DNA from: Sphingopyxis sp.
GTDB taxonomy: Bacteria > Pseudomonadota > Alphaproteobacteria > Sphingomonadales > Sphingomonadaceae
Assembly: GCA_016463225.1 (NCBI GenBank)
Contig: JAEMRT010000009.1
Coordinates: forward strand, 1-64,000
Direction: 5' to 3'
Length of the DNA stretch: 64,000 nt
Below are positions 52,203 to 63,512 of this stretch, piece by piece. The position numbers were made by a program, and so were the translations under genes. The first letter of the stretch is position 1, and each line of letters opens with the position of its first letter. The notes under the pieces are model-generated. The model made no database searches and was not told where the DNA came from. It saw only the letters and a program-made list of their open reading frames with translations.

Positions 52203-52736
52203 ATGACATCGATCATCAACGATTTCGATTTTGCCACGGCACGGCAGCGCGCGGTCCTCGACCTGCTCGCCCACAGTCGCACGAGCAAAGAAATCGCACA
52301 CCAGCTTGGCATTTCGGAAGCGGCAGTGAACCGCCGGATCGAGGTGCTTCGTTCGCGTTTGGGCGGGGTGACGCGGCACGAGCTCGCGCGGCGATATCGC
52401 GAGTGGTCCGCCGACACCGCAACACTTTCGGCCCGGCGGCCATGTGAAGAAAATAGGACACAGATTCTCCCGCTGGCGGCCATGGCGTCGTCGGACGATG
52501 GCAGTCCCCGGGACAGCATCATGGCTCCCGGCGAGGGTCTGAGGGATCAGCTTGCGATTTCGATCGAGGCGCCCTGGAGCCAGCCAGCCGAGCCATATGT
52601 CGTCCCCGGGGTGCTCGACGGCGATAACGCCCTCCTCACCCGCGGCGCGGCGATCGGCATCATTTTATTTGCCATCCTCGCAAGCCTGGTCGTCGGCATC
52701 GCCGCCGCAAGGGCACTCGCGGATGTGGTGAGCTAG
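52203..52736 (+). CDS. LuxR-type HTH protein with a C-terminal membrane helix
   Basis: A 177-residue protein. Residues 10-70 form a LuxR/GerE-like HTH (TARQRAVLDLLAHSRTSKEI, AHQLGISEAAVNRRIEVLRS). The C-terminus is one membrane helix (GAAIGIILFAILASLVVGIA). There is no receiver or ligand domain. A membrane-tethered HTH protein of this layout recurs in sphingomonads; its target is unknown. Confidence 0.75.
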   Translation: MTSIINDFDFATARQRAVLDLLAHSRTSKEIAHQLGISEAAVNRRIEVLRSRLGGVTRHELARRYREWSADTATLSARRPCEENRTQILPLAAMASSDDGSPRDSIMAPGEGLRDQLAISIEAPWSQPAEPYVVPGVLDGDNALLTRGAAIGIILFAILASLVVGIAAARALADVVS

Positions 52737-52794
52737 CCGCCCTGTCTCGACCACTGCGCGCGCCGTGACGAGCACCGGCGCCGGGGGGAAGACG

Positions 52795-53130
52795 ATGACG
52801 ATAGCTATACCCGCATATATGACGCGCATCCGCAACCACATCCGGACCGCCGAAGCCAAGGCCGACGAAAGCCTGCTCGCCAAGCTTGACGTGATGCAAG
52901 CCATCCTGCGCGCACGCCAGACCGAGGACATGCTGGCGCCGCATGTCGGGCAGGACGCGATCGTCCGGCTCGGGCGCGCGATCCAGTCGGACATCGCATC
53001 GGCCAACGACGTCTTTCGCTCGCACAACGCTCTGGTCGACGCAAAGACGCAGATCACGGGCGCCCCGGGGCATGAAGATACCATGCCTTTCGCGTCCGAC
53101 GACGACCCTGGGCAACAACAAGCCGCCTGA
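52795..53130 (+). CDS. Hypothetical protein
   Basis: A 111-residue, mostly helical, acidic protein (IRNHIRTAEAKADESLLAKL, DVMQAILRARQTEDMLAPHV). I do not recognise it. The ATG at 52795 follows GGGGGAAG. It sits between the HTH protein and a small membrane protein on the same strand and may belong to the same operon. Confidence 0.6.
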   Translation: MTIAIPAYMTRIRNHIRTAEAKADESLLAKLDVMQAILRARQTEDMLAPHVGQDAIVRLGRAIQSDIASANDVFRSHNALVDAKTQITGAPGHEDTMPFASDDDPGQQQAA

Positions 53131-53171
53131 CGATTGACGCCGCCGCCGCCGCCGCGGGTCAGGATTTGGTC

Positions 53172-53660
53172 ATGGAAAATCTCCAGATGATCAACATCCT
53201 GTTGGTGACGCTTCTCGGGGCAGCTGCGCTGCGCTGGGGCGCGGCCCCCGAAAGGATCTGCGCGGCGGTGCTCGTTTTTATGACCCTTGCCGACCCGCTC
53301 TACCACCTGCTGGTGGGGCGCAGCACGATCTATGGATCGGTCGATATGGGCCACTTGCTCATCGACCTTGGGCTCGCCGCCACCTTTTTGGGGGTCGCGC
53401 TCTGGGCGAACAGGATTTATCCGCTATGGCTCGCCGCCTTTCAACTCGTGTCCGTGATTTCTCACTTCGCGCGCGAAGTGAACGAAATCTTTCCGAAGCT
53501 GGCTTATGGGATCATGACCTACGGCCCCTATTACATCATCCTGATAATCCTGGCGGTGGGGATCTGGCGCCATCGGACACGGGTCCGGCGCTACCGGTCC
53601 TGGCGCATCTCCTCGAACCCTTTGCCGGAACGCTTGCCGACACCGCAGCCGAACGGCTGA
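53172..53660 (+). CDS. Hypothetical membrane protein
   Basis: A 162-residue protein with four membrane segments (MINILLVTLLGAAALRWG, LLIDLGLAATFLGVALWAN, LWLAAFQLVSVISHFA, PYYIILIILAVGIW). The ATG at 53172 has an AGGATT ribosome site. The last 30 residues overlap the RadC-like frame and are basic. Function unknown. Confidence 0.65.
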   Translation: MENLQMINILLVTLLGAAALRWGAAPERICAAVLVFMTLADPLYHLLVGRSTIYGSVDMGHLLIDLGLAATFLGVALWANRIYPLWLAAFQLVSVISHFAREVNEIFPKLAYGIMTYGPYYIILIILAVGIWRHRTRVRRYRSWRISSNPLPERLPTPQPNG

Positions 53661-54184
53661 TCCGGCATTTCGGGAGTATCGGGCGGGCGCTGACCGCCAG
53701 CCGCGATCAACTCGCCAACGCGCTGGAAGGCGACCGCAAGCTTGCCGAATCCATCGTCGCGGCGCGGACGCTGATCGAAGCGGGGCTTCGCGAAGAAGTA
53801 TCGCGCACCACGGTGACCACCACCGATCCGCGTTTTCAGGCGTATCTTCGGCTGGCGATCGGCAAGTCGGCGACCGAGTGCCTGCATGTCACCTTCGTTA
53901 CCCAGGATTGGGGCTATCTGGCCGACGAGACCATCGCGCAAGGGACAATCGCGCAGGTCGAAGGCCCGTTGCGGCGTCTCCTCGCCCGCGCCTTTGACGT
54001 CGGGGCGCACGGCATCATCCTCGCCCACAATCATCCGTCGGGATCCGCCGAGCCAAGCGCCGCCGATGTCGCGATGACAAAGAAGATCGAGCGACTGGCG
54101 CGCGCGGTCGACATCCGTCTCCTCGACCATCTGATCGTCAGCGGACGAACGATCGTCAGCATGCGCGAAAGGGGGTTGCTATGA
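53426..54184 (+). CDS. RadC/JAB-domain protein with an uncertain start
   Basis: The conserved part starts near 53580 (LPVLAHLLEPFAGTLADTAA) and includes the RadC metal site: histidines in ILAHNHPSGSAEPSAADVAM (HNHPSG...SxxD), then LLDHLIVSGRTIVSMRERGL. RadC proteins have a JAMM/MPN metalloprotease fold, and their biochemical role is unsettled. In this frame no ATG, GTG or TTG exists between 53427 and 53700, so the only standard start is the ATG at 53426, deep inside the previous gene. It overlaps the next gene by 4 bp. Confidence 0.75.
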   Translation: MARRLSTRVRDFSLRARSERNLSEAGLWDHDLRPLLHHPDNPGGGDLAPSDTGPALPVLAHLLEPFAGTLADTAAERLIRHFGSIGRALTASRDQLANALEGDRKLAESIVAARTLIEAGLREEVSRTTVTTTDPRFQAYLRLAIGKSATECLHVTFVTQDWGYLADETIAQGTIAQVEGPLRRLLARAFDVGAHGIILAHNHPSGSAEPSAADVAMTKKIERLARAVDIRLLDHLIVSGRTIVSMRERGLL

Positions 54185-54612
54185 GCGGCACCATGGAAGC
54201 GCGCGCGCCGATCCGCGATGCCGATATCGATGTCGATACCGAGACTCTGGCGAATCTGGCCCAACAGGAATATGCCAGCCGCCGCAGTCGTGAACGCTGC
54301 TTTGCCGCCAATATCTTCGCCGAACCCGCGTGGGACATGCTGCTCGACCTTTATGTGCAACAGCATCGCGGCCGACCGGTAAGCATCCACAGCCTGTGCA
54401 TTGCCGCCGCGGTCCCGGCGACCACGGCACTGCGCTGGATCGGCAAGCTCGACGACTGCGGGCTTGTCGCGCGCCAACGGTCGGCGCGGGACAATCGCGT
54501 CATCCATGTCGCGCTGACCGCCCGCGGCGTGGCAGCGATGGAACGCTATCTGGGCGAGCGGGCACGTCCGGCCACGCGCGCTGGCGACATTTTTCGCCGG
54601 GCGGCTGTTTGA
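54181..54612 (+). CDS. MarR-like winged-helix regulator
   Basis: A 143-residue protein with a winged helix typical of MarR (AWDMLLDLYVQQHRGRPVSI, AAAVPATTALRWIGKLDDCG, LVARQRSARDNRVIHVALTA). The ATG overlaps the RadC stop. Its last codon is 28 bp from the end of the convergent aldolase gene. The target is unknown. Confidence 0.8.
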   Translation: MSGTMEARAPIRDADIDVDTETLANLAQQEYASRRSRERCFAANIFAEPAWDMLLDLYVQQHRGRPVSIHSLCIAAAVPATTALRWIGKLDDCGLVARQRSARDNRVIHVALTARGVAAMERYLGERARPATRAGDIFRRAAV

Positions 54613-54640
54613 CGTCCGACGTTTCGCTCGGGATGCAGGC

Positions 54641-55678
54641 TCACCCCTCCGACTTGGCCGCCGCGATCATATCGAGCGCGACATCGACGATCATGTCTTC
54701 CTGCCCGCCGACCATCTTGCGGCGGCCGAGCTCGACGAGGATTGCGCGGGTGTCGAGGCCATGGTCGGCGGCGGCCTTTTCGGCATGGCGTAGGAAGGAG
54801 GAATATACCCCGGCATAGCCAAGCGTGAGCGTCTCGCGGTCGACACGCACCGGGCGGTCCTGCAAGGGGCGGACCAGATCTTCGGCGGCGTCCATCAGCG
54901 CATAGAGGTCGCAGCCATGGTTCCAGCCATGCACATCGGCCGCGGCGATGAACACTTCGAGCGGGGCGTTGCCCGCCCCGGCCCCCATGCCGGCAAGGCT
55001 GGCGTCGACGCGGATCGCGCCGTTCTGGACCGCGACGATGCTGTTCGCGACGCCGAGGCTCAGGTTGTGGTGCGCGTGGACGCCGCGCTGGGTCTCGGGT
55101 TTTAGCACGCGGTCATAGGCCGCGAGGCGCGCTGCATATTGGTCCATCGTCATCGCACCGCCGCTGTCGGTGACATAGACGCAGTGCGCGCCATAGCTTT
55201 CCATGAGCTTTGCCTGCTGCGCGAGCGGCTCGGGCTCGGACATATGGCTCATCATCAGGAACCCCGACACGTCCATCCCCAGATTCCGCGCCGCTTCGAT
55301 ATGTTGCTTTGACACATCGGCCTCGGTGCAATGCGTTGCGATCCGCACCGAACGCACGCCAAGGTCATAAGCGCGCTTCAGGTCATGTACCGTGCCGATG
55401 CCGGGGAGCAGCAAGGTCGTCAGGATGCTGTGTTCGAGCACCTCGGCGACCGCGCCGATCCACTCCCAGTCGGTGTGGGCGCCAAAGCCATAGTTGAAGC
55501 TCGATCCCTGCAGTCCGTCGCCATGCGCAACCTCGATCGCATCGACCTTCGCCCGGTCGAGCGCCCTGGCAATCGCCCGCACATGGTCGAGGCCGTACTG
55601 GTGGCGGATCGCGTGCATGCCGTCGCGCAGCGTCACGTCCTGAATATAGAGCTGCGTGATCGTCGGGTCGAAGCTCAT
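54641..55678 (-). CDS. dmpG: 4-hydroxy-2-oxovalerate aldolase
   Basis: A 345-residue DmpG-type aldolase with a DRE-TIM barrel: [14 protein letters not shown], the Mn ligands [13 protein letters not shown], and the C-terminal dimerisation region [20 protein letters not shown]. It splits 4-hydroxy-2-oxovalerate into pyruvate and acetaldehyde, which is channelled to the partner dehydrogenase encoded just upstream (4-bp overlap). Last gene of the aminomuconate operon. Confidence 0.95.
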   Translation of the reverse strand: MSFDPTITQLYIQDVTLRDGMHAIRHQYGLDHVRAIARALDRAKVDAIEVAHGDGLQGSSFNYGFGAHTDWEWIGAVAEVLEHSILTTLLLPGIGTVHDLKRAYDLGVRSVRIATHCTEADVSKQHIEAARNLGMDVSGFLMMSHMSEPEPLAQQAKLMESYGAHCVYVTDSGGAMTMDQYAARLAAYDRVLKPETQRGVHAHHNLSLGVANSIVAVQNGAIRVDASLAGMGAGAGNAPLEVFIAAADVHGWNHGCDLYALMDAAEDLVRPLQDRPVRVDRETLTLGYAGVYSSFLRHAEKAAADHGLDTRAILVELGRRKMVGGQEDMIVDVALDMIAAAKSEG

Positions 55679-56600
55679 GCGGCCAGCCTTTGCGCGATCT
55701 TCTCGGCGATCCTGAGCGCCGCCGAGGTCATGATGTCGAGGTTGCCCGCATAAGCCGGCAGATAATGCGCCGCGCCCTCGACCTCGAGGAACACGCTGAC
55801 CTTGAGGCCGGTGAAGCTGCCGCCCATTTCGGGGATGCGCAGTGGCGCATTGCTGCCGATGCTCTCGAACTGCACCGTCTGCTTGAGCCGGTAGCCGGGA
55901 ACATAGGTCTGGACCTCGGCCACCATCGCCTCGATGCTTTGCCGGATCGCCTCGCGGTCGCCGTCGTCGCACAGGCAATAGACGGTATCGCGCATGATCA
56001 GCGGCGGTTCGGCGGGGTTGAGCACGATGATCGCCTTGCCGCGCGTCGCGCCGCCGACTTTCATGATCGCCTCGCTCGTCGTCTCGGTAAACTCGTCGAT
56101 GTTGGCGCGCGTCCCCGGCCCCGCGCTCTTCGAGGCGATCGAGGCGACGATCTCGCCATAATGCACCTTCGCGATACGGTTCACCGCCGCAACGATCGGG
56201 ATCGTCGCCTGCCCGCCGCAGGTCACCATATTGACGTTGGGAGCATCGAGGTGGGCATCGCCGTTCACCGGCGGGATCGTATAGGGACCGATCGCCGCCG
56301 GTGTCAGGTCGATGACGCGCTTGCCATGTCCGATCAGCACTTCGCTGTGGCGCTGGTGCGCGCCCGCCGATGTCGCGTCGAAGACGATCGCGATGTCGGC
56401 AAAGCCGGGCATTGCAACCAGCCCGTCGAGGCCGTCGGCGGTGATCGGCACGCCCAGCCGCGCGGCGCGCTTCAGCCCGTCGCTCTCGGGATCGATACCG
56501 ACGAAGGCGCCCATTTCGAGCACGTCCGACAGGCGCATGATCTTGATCATCAGGTCGGTGCCGATGTTGCCCGATCCGATGATCGCGACCTTGGTCTTGC

Positions 56601-56604
<4 letters not shown>
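55675..56604 (-). CDS. Acetaldehyde dehydrogenase (acylating)
   Basis: A 309-residue DmpF/MhpF-type enzyme that converts acetaldehyde, NAD+ and CoA to acetyl-CoA. It has the nucleotide-binding start [20 protein letters not shown], the catalytic Cys in [14 protein letters not shown] (about residue 130), and [18 protein letters not shown]. Forms a channelled complex with the aldolase. 4-bp overlaps on both sides. Confidence 0.95.
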
Positions 56605-58364
<1,760 letters not shown>

Positions 58365-58368
<4 letters not shown>

Positions 58369-59144
58369 GCCGCAGCCCCCGCAATCGTGAAACCAACGCG
58401 GCCCAGATGCCCGGCGTCGAGCGAGACCGCCCGCGCCGCGCCGATCGCCGCCGCAGCGGTCGCGCCGCCGAGCATAATCGTCCAACCGGGCTGCAACGTC
58501 AGCCCCGCCGCGCCCGCCAGCCGCGCCGCGGCGACGAGCGAGCGGATCGGATCGCCCAGGATCGCCGCGCTCGATCCGGTTTCGACGACAACGTCGTCGA
58601 CGCGCATCGTCATCGCGACATCGGCAACTTCGGTCGTGGCGGGCAGCCAGGGACCGACGACAAAGGCCGATGACGAGGCATTGTCAGCGACGACATCGCC
58701 GAGCGCGAAGCGAAAATTCTCGTAGCGGCTGTCGATAATCTCCAGCGCCGCGGCGACCGCATCGACCGCTGCCAACGCCGCGTCGCGCGTTACTTCGCCC
58801 GTCAACGGCGCCTTCAGGCGCACCGCGATTTCAGGCTCGACGCGCGGATGGATGAAGCGCGCGCGCTCGATTGCGCCGCCATTCGCCACCACCATGTCCG
58901 ACGTCAGCCGCCCCCAGATCTGGTCCTTGAGCCCCATCTGGACCATCTTGGCCTCGCTGGTGAATCCCATCTTGACCCCAACCAGCGCCGCGCCGCGCGC
59001 CAGCCGGTGGTCGATCGCGGCGCGCTGGATCGCATAGGCGTCGGCGAGCGACAATTCGCCCTCCTGCCCGGTGATTTGCGCGATCGCTCTCGCCTCGCTG
59101 GCGGCGGCGTCGAGCTTTGCGGCGATTGCGGCAATGTCTGCCAT
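58365..59144 (-). CDS. 4-oxalocrotonate decarboxylase
   Basis: A 259-residue enzyme of the hydratase/decarboxylase family ([55 protein letters not shown]). The IWGRLTSDM segment is typical of the decarboxylase (DmpH/NbaG) rather than the hydratase. It makes 2-hydroxypenta-2,4-dienoate and CO2. 10 bp from the dehydrogenase gene. Confidence 0.9.
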
Positions 59145-59154
59145 TTATTTTCCT

Positions 59155-60633
59155 CTACAACTTCACGCAGATATTGGTCGGCTCGGAATAAAAGCCCAGC
59201 GAATGTTCTCCGCCCTCGCGCCCGATGCCCGACAGCTTCATGCCGCCGAACGGGGTGCGCAAGTCGCGCAGGAACCATTCATTGACCCACACGATGCCCG
59301 TTTCCATCTGGGCTGCGACGCGGTGCGCGCGTCCGACGTCGCGCGTCCAGATCGCCGCCGCCAGCCCATAAGCGCTGTCGTTCGCCAGTTCGACCGCCTC
59401 ATCCTCGCGGTCAAAAGGCGCGATGTGACAGACCGGGCCGAAAATCTCCTCGCGCACGCAGCGCGCATCGGCGTCAAGCCCGGTCAGGATCGTCGGCTGG
59501 ACAAACGCCCCCTGATCGAGCGCACTCCCGAACGCGGGCACCCCGCCGCCGGTCACGACCGTCGCCCCCTCATCGCGCGCGAGCTGATAATAGCCGAGCA
59601 CCTTGTCGCGATGGCCGCGCGAGATCAGCGGCCCCATGTCGGCGCCCGACCAGGGATCGCCGATCGTCAGCGCCGCGGCGCGTTCGGCGAGCGCCGCGAC
59701 GAAGCGATCGAAAATTGGCCGCTCGACATAGACACGCTCGGTGCACAGGCACACTTGGCCGCAGTTGGAAAAGACCGACCGCACCGTCCCCGCCACCGCC
59801 TCGTCGAAATCGCAATCGGCAAAGACCAGCGCGGCGTTCTTGCCGCCCAGTTCGAACGAGACCGGCTTCACCCCCGCCGCTGCGACGCGCATGATCGCAC
59901 CACCCGTCGCAGACTCACCGGTGAAGGTGATGGCGTCGATATCAGGGTTAGCGGTCAGCCATTCGCCGGTAGAGTCGGCGCCAAAGCCGTGGACGAGGTT
60001 GAACACGCCCGGCGGCACCCCCGCCGCATCCATCACCTCAGCCAGCAGCGTCGCGGTCGATGGGGTTTCCTCGCTGGGCTTCACGACGACGACGTTGCCG
60101 CAGGCGAGCGCCGGAGCGACTTTCCAGGTCATCAGCAAGAGCGGCAGGTTCCACGGCGAAATGATCGCGACGACACCCAGCGGCCGCGCGATGGCGTAAT
60201 TGATCGCGCTGCGCCCGTCGGGAAGATCGGTGCGGAAGCTCGGCATCGCGCGCGCTTCGGCCAGCCCGGCAAAGACGCGGAAATTGGCAGCGCCGCGGGG
60301 AATATCGATCGTGCGTGCCTGATGCAGCGATTTGCCGGTGTCGGCGATCTCGGCGGCAGCGAATTCGTCGAAGCGCGCCTCGATCCCTTCGGCGACGCGG
60401 ACAAGCAGCTTGCACCGCTCGGCCTGCGGCATCGTGCCCCATGGCCCTTTCAGCGCCTGCCGCGCCGCAGCAACCGCGCGGTCGACCAGCGGCTGGTCGG
60501 CCAGCGACACGCGGGCCGCGACCTCGCCCGTGACAGGGTTCACATTGTCGAATTGCGCACCGGTCGCGACGAAAGCACCATCGACATAGTTCAGGATCTC
60601 GCGGTTCGCGAAGGGGTAAGCCATATCGGTCAT
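59155..60633 (-). CDS. 2-aminomuconic 6-semialdehyde dehydrogenase
   Basis: A 492-residue aldehyde dehydrogenase: ISPWNLPLLLMTWKVAPALA, catalytic Glu in FELGGKNAALVF and Cys in NCGQVCLCTERVYVE. In NbaE/AmnC-type enzymes this oxidises 2-aminomuconate semialdehyde to 2-aminomuconate with NAD+. 2-Hydroxymuconic semialdehyde dehydrogenases are near-identical in type, so the substrate follows from the operon. Confidence 0.92.
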   Translation of the reverse strand: MTDMAYPFANREILNYVDGAFVATGAQFDNVNPVTGEVAARVSLADQPLVDRAVAAARQALKGPWGTMPQAERCKLLVRVAEGIEARFDEFAAAEIADTGKSLHQARTIDIPRGAANFRVFAGLAEARAMPSFRTDLPDGRSAINYAIARPLGVVAIISPWNLPLLLMTWKVAPALACGNVVVVKPSEETPSTATLLAEVMDAAGVPPGVFNLVHGFGADSTGEWLTANPDIDAITFTGESATGGAIMRVAAAGVKPVSFELGGKNAALVFADCDFDEAVAGTVRSVFSNCGQVCLCTERVYVERPIFDRFVAALAERAAALTIGDPWSGADMGPLISRGHRDKVLGYYQLARDEGATVVTGGGVPAFGSALDQGAFVQPTILTGLDADARCVREEIFGPVCHIAPFDREDEAVELANDSAYGLAAAIWTRDVGRAHRVAAQMETGIVWVNEWFLRDLRTPFGGMKLSGIGREGGEHSLGFYSEPTNICVKL

Positions 60634-61460
60634 GCCCCGCCCCCGACCCGGACATAGCCCGCAGTGTTACTGTGCACCGCGCCGCCCGTCCCGACGTGCC
60701 CCGCCATCTGGAGCAGCGAGAGGATGGTGTCGTTGAACTGCACCGGCTGCTCCAGAAACGCCGAATGACCGGAGTCATTGACCTCGACCAGAAACGATCC
60801 CGCGACCTCGGCCTGCACCGTCCGCACCGCCTCGACCGGGAACAAGATGTCGTCGACGCCGCACAGGAACAGGACCGGAAAGCCCTTGCCGCTGAGGTCC
60901 GCGGCGGGCCGCGCGTCGAAACGACCGGTCAGGCTGTGGCGATCGGCGGCATTGAAACTTGCGATCTGTGCATAGAGCGCCGCCAGCTCGCGCGGCGCGC
61001 AGGCGCCGAGCACGCGGTCGATCTGTCCCATCGTTGCGGTCTTCGCCCGCGCCGCGTCCATGATCGCCTTGACCGCTTCACTCTCGGCTATGCCGTGCAG
61101 GCTGTCGCAGATCGCGAGCGCCGCGACCCGTTCGGGCGCACGGTCCGCGAAACCGATGCACGTCCCCGCTCCCATCGACTGGCCGACGAGCACGATTTTT
61201 TCCTCGCCCAGATGATCGAGCAGCGCGGCAAGGTCATCGACAAAGGCATCGCGTCCGCGTCCGTCGAGGTCGCGCGACAGGCCGAAACCACGATGATCGA
61301 ACAGGATGACGCGGTTCGACCGCGCCAGCGCGTCGATCTGGCGATACCAAATGGCATGGTTGCCGCCGACGCCGTGCGCCAGCACCACCGCTGGCCCTTG
61401 GCCATGCACCTGCCAATAGATTTCGGCGCCAGCGGTCGCCACGACCCCGCTTTCCATCAT
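60630..61460 (-). CDS. Alpha/beta-hydrolase
   Basis: A 276-residue alpha/beta-hydrolase with nucleophile elbow VGQSMGAGT (Ser), the oxyanion motif AHGVGGNHAIW, an Asp in FLCGVDDILFP and His in VNDSGHSAFLEQP. It resembles C-C hydrolases and lactonases of aromatic pathways, but the 2-aminomuconate route needs none. It may remove side products or act on an upstream substrate. 4-bp overlaps on both sides place it firmly in the operon. Confidence 0.82.
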   Translation of the reverse strand: MMESGVVATAGAEIYWQVHGQGPAVVLAHGVGGNHAIWYRQIDALARSNRVILFDHRGFGLSRDLDGRGRDAFVDDLAALLDHLGEEKIVLVGQSMGAGTCIGFADRAPERVAALAICDSLHGIAESEAVKAIMDAARAKTATMGQIDRVLGACAPRELAALYAQIASFNAADRHSLTGRFDARPAADLSGKGFPVLFLCGVDDILFPVEAVRTVQAEVAGSFLVEVNDSGHSAFLEQPVQFNDTILSLLQMAGHVGTGGAVHSNTAGYVRVGGGA

Positions 61461-62206
61461 GCAACTCCCATCAATTTGCTGAGCTGGACGACATAGTCGC
61501 CGAACGCCGGGTTCTCGCGCGTGACGCTGGGGTCGCGCGGACGCGGCAGGTCGATGCGCACATCTTCAACGATCGTCCCCGGCCGCTCGGACATCACGAG
61601 CACGCGGTCGGACAGCAACACCGCCTCCGATATGCTGTGCGTGACGAGCACCACCGTCTTCTGGTCGCGCTGCCAAATGCGCAGCAATTCCATATTGAGC
61701 CGGTCGCGCGTCAGCGCGTCGAGCGCGCCAAAGGGTTCGTCCATCAGCAAGACCTGCGGACCCCGCGCCAGCGCCTGCCCGATCGCGACGCGGTGCCGCA
61801 TCCCGCCCGACAGCTGGTGCGGATGGCTGGCCTCGAACCCGGTCAGACCCAGCGTCCCGACCAGATCGGCAAACGCCGCGTCGCTGGGCCGCTGCGCCGC
61901 GGGGTCCAGATCGACGCCGAGCAACAGATTGTCGCGCACATTGAGCCAGGGCAGCAGGTTCGACGTCTGGAAAACAAACCCCATTTCGGGGGCGGGGGCG
62001 GTCACTTCGGCGCCGTTGAATGATATGCTGCCGTCCTCGAACGGGGTCAGCCCGGCGATCAGGCGCAGCAGCGTGCTCTTGCCGCACCCCGAGGGACCAA
62101 GCACCGACACAAACTCCGCCGCGCCGATGTCGGCGCTGACGTTGCCGAGCACCCGCAGGTCACCGAACGCCTTGCCGACGTCCGCAATCGAAATCACCCC
62201 GCTCAT
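61457..62206 (-). CDS. ABC transporter ATP-binding protein (NitT/TauT type)
   Basis: A 249-residue ATPase: Walker A LGPSGCGKST, Q-loop FQTSNLLPWLNV, signature LSGGMRHRVAI, Walker B VLLMDEPFGALD, H-loop VTHSIS. SsuB/TauB-like. It forms an importer with the permease and binding protein encoded upstream, all overlapping. Confidence 0.93.
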   Translation of the reverse strand: MSGVISIADVGKAFGDLRVLGNVSADIGAAEFVSVLGPSGCGKSTLLRLIAGLTPFEDGSISFNGAEVTAPAPEMGFVFQTSNLLPWLNVRDNLLLGVDLDPAAQRPSDAAFADLVGTLGLTGFEASHPHQLSGGMRHRVAIGQALARGPQVLLMDEPFGALDALTRDRLNMELLRIWQRDQKTVVLVTHSISEAVLLSDRVLVMSERPGTIVEDVRIDLPRPRDPSVTRENPAFGDYVVQLSKLMGVA

Positions 62207-62958
62207 GCTGCCCGCCACCAGATGAAGCGTTCCCAATAGGCCACGCCATAGAAAAGAATGAGCGACATCAAAGTCACCGCGATCAGCGCCGCAAAGGTCA
62301 GCGTCGTGTGGCCGGAGCCCGATGCGGTCAGGATCAGATTGCCCAAGCCGTCGTTCGATCCGACAAATTCGCCCACCACCGCGCCGATGACCGCGAGCGG
62401 CATCGCGACCTTGCAGCCGTCGAGAAAGCTGGGCAGCGCCGCGGGCACGCGCAACCGCCAGAAGCTTTGCATCGGCGAGGCGCGCAGGGCGCGAAAATGC
62501 TCCTCCAGATGCGCGGGGGTGCTGGCGAGGCCGCCGAGCGTCGAGATGATGATCGGGAAAAAGGCGAACAGGAACGCCATGATCAGTTTCGAGGTCAGCC
62601 CATAGCCGAACCACACGACGATCAGCGGCGCCAGCCCGATCTTGGGAATGCTCTGCAACGCGACGAACAGCGGATAGACGGTGCGTTTCGCGGTGCGCGA
62701 GAAAAAGATCAGCGCCGCGATCGGCACCCCGAGCGCCACCGCGATGATAAAGCCCCAGAACACTTCGGTCAGCGTCACCAGGCTTTGCGCCAGGATCGGC
62801 CCGCGCGATTGCCACAGCTCGGCGAGGATCGCGCTCGGCGGCGGCAGCAGATAGGACTGCACCCCCGACCAGCGGACACCAAATTCCCAGGCGAAGCCGA
62901 GGAACAGGAAAAAGCCCAGGCTGATCGCATGGTCGCGGGTGACGGCGGGTGCGCTCAT
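62203..62958 (-). CDS. ABC transporter permease (NitT/TauT type)
   Basis: A 251-residue permease with six membrane segments and the EAA-like cytoplasmic loop (FRALRASPMQSFWRLRVPAA LPS region, about residues 150-170). SsuC/TauC family. The ATG at 62958 overlaps the VOC gene stop; a longer frame to 63063 is a shadow. Confidence 0.92.
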   Translation of the reverse strand: MSAPAVTRDHAISLGFFLFLGFAWEFGVRWSGVQSYLLPPPSAILAELWQSRGPILAQSLVTLTEVFWGFIIAVALGVPIAALIFFSRTAKRTVYPLFVALQSIPKIGLAPLIVVWFGYGLTSKLIMAFLFAFFPIIISTLGGLASTPAHLEEHFRALRASPMQSFWRLRVPAALPSFLDGCKVAMPLAVIGAVVGEFVGSNDGLGNLILTASGSGHTTLTFAALIAVTLMSLILFYGVAYWERFIWWRAA

Positions 62959-63512
62959 TGCCCGTCGCCCTTGTCGATCAGCGCCTGAATGCGGGCCGGT
63001 GGCGGCACCAGAAAATGTTCCAGATGCCAGCGGTCGAATGTCTCGAGCTGTTTGCCGTCCCACACCGACGGGGTGTAGGGATGGTCGGCGTCGATCCGGG
63101 TCATGTCGGTGTAGAATTCGACATTGTTGCCGTCGGGATCGCGGAACACCAGGAAGCTGTTCGCGCCGGGACCATGTTTGCCGATGCCGCGGTCGATGGT
63201 GATGCCGCGCGCGATCAGCATCGCGGCGACCTTTTCCATCTCGTCGAGGGTTTCGAGGCGATAGGAGAAATGCTCGACCGCCGGAAAATGCCCCTCAGGC
63301 GCCGCGCTATGACCGGGCGGCAATTGCAGCAGCGCCAGATCATGATGATCCTCACCCGCGCGCAGGAACACCATCTGATGGTCGATCCAGTCGGACACCT
63401 CAAGGCCCATCACTTCGGTGTAAAAAGCGAGCGAACGGTCGATATCGCGTACTTTCAGGACAAGATGCCCCAGTCGTGTCGGTCGCGGGCGATAGGAGGC
63501 GGGATCGGTCAT
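62955..63512 (-). CDS. VOC family protein, extradiol-dioxygenase-like
   Basis: A 185-residue vicinal-oxygen-chelate protein. Candidate metal ligands are all present: His in RLGHLVLKV, His in AVEHFSYRL and Glu in GNNVEFYTDM, as in type I extradiol dioxygenases. It could cleave a catechol-like ring, but its short length also fits non-oxygenase VOC proteins. It lies between transporter genes, so it may act on the imported compound. The ATG at 63512 shares a base with the upstream TGA. Confidence 0.82.
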   Translation of the reverse strand: MTDPASYRPRPTRLGHLVLKVRDIDRSLAFYTEVMGLEVSDWIDHQMVFLRAGEDHHDLALLQLPPGHSAAPEGHFPAVEHFSYRLETLDEMEKVAAMLIARGITIDRGIGKHGPGANSFLVFRDPDGNNVEFYTDMTRIDADHPYTPSVWDGKQLETFDRWHLEHFLVPPPARIQALIDKGDGQ

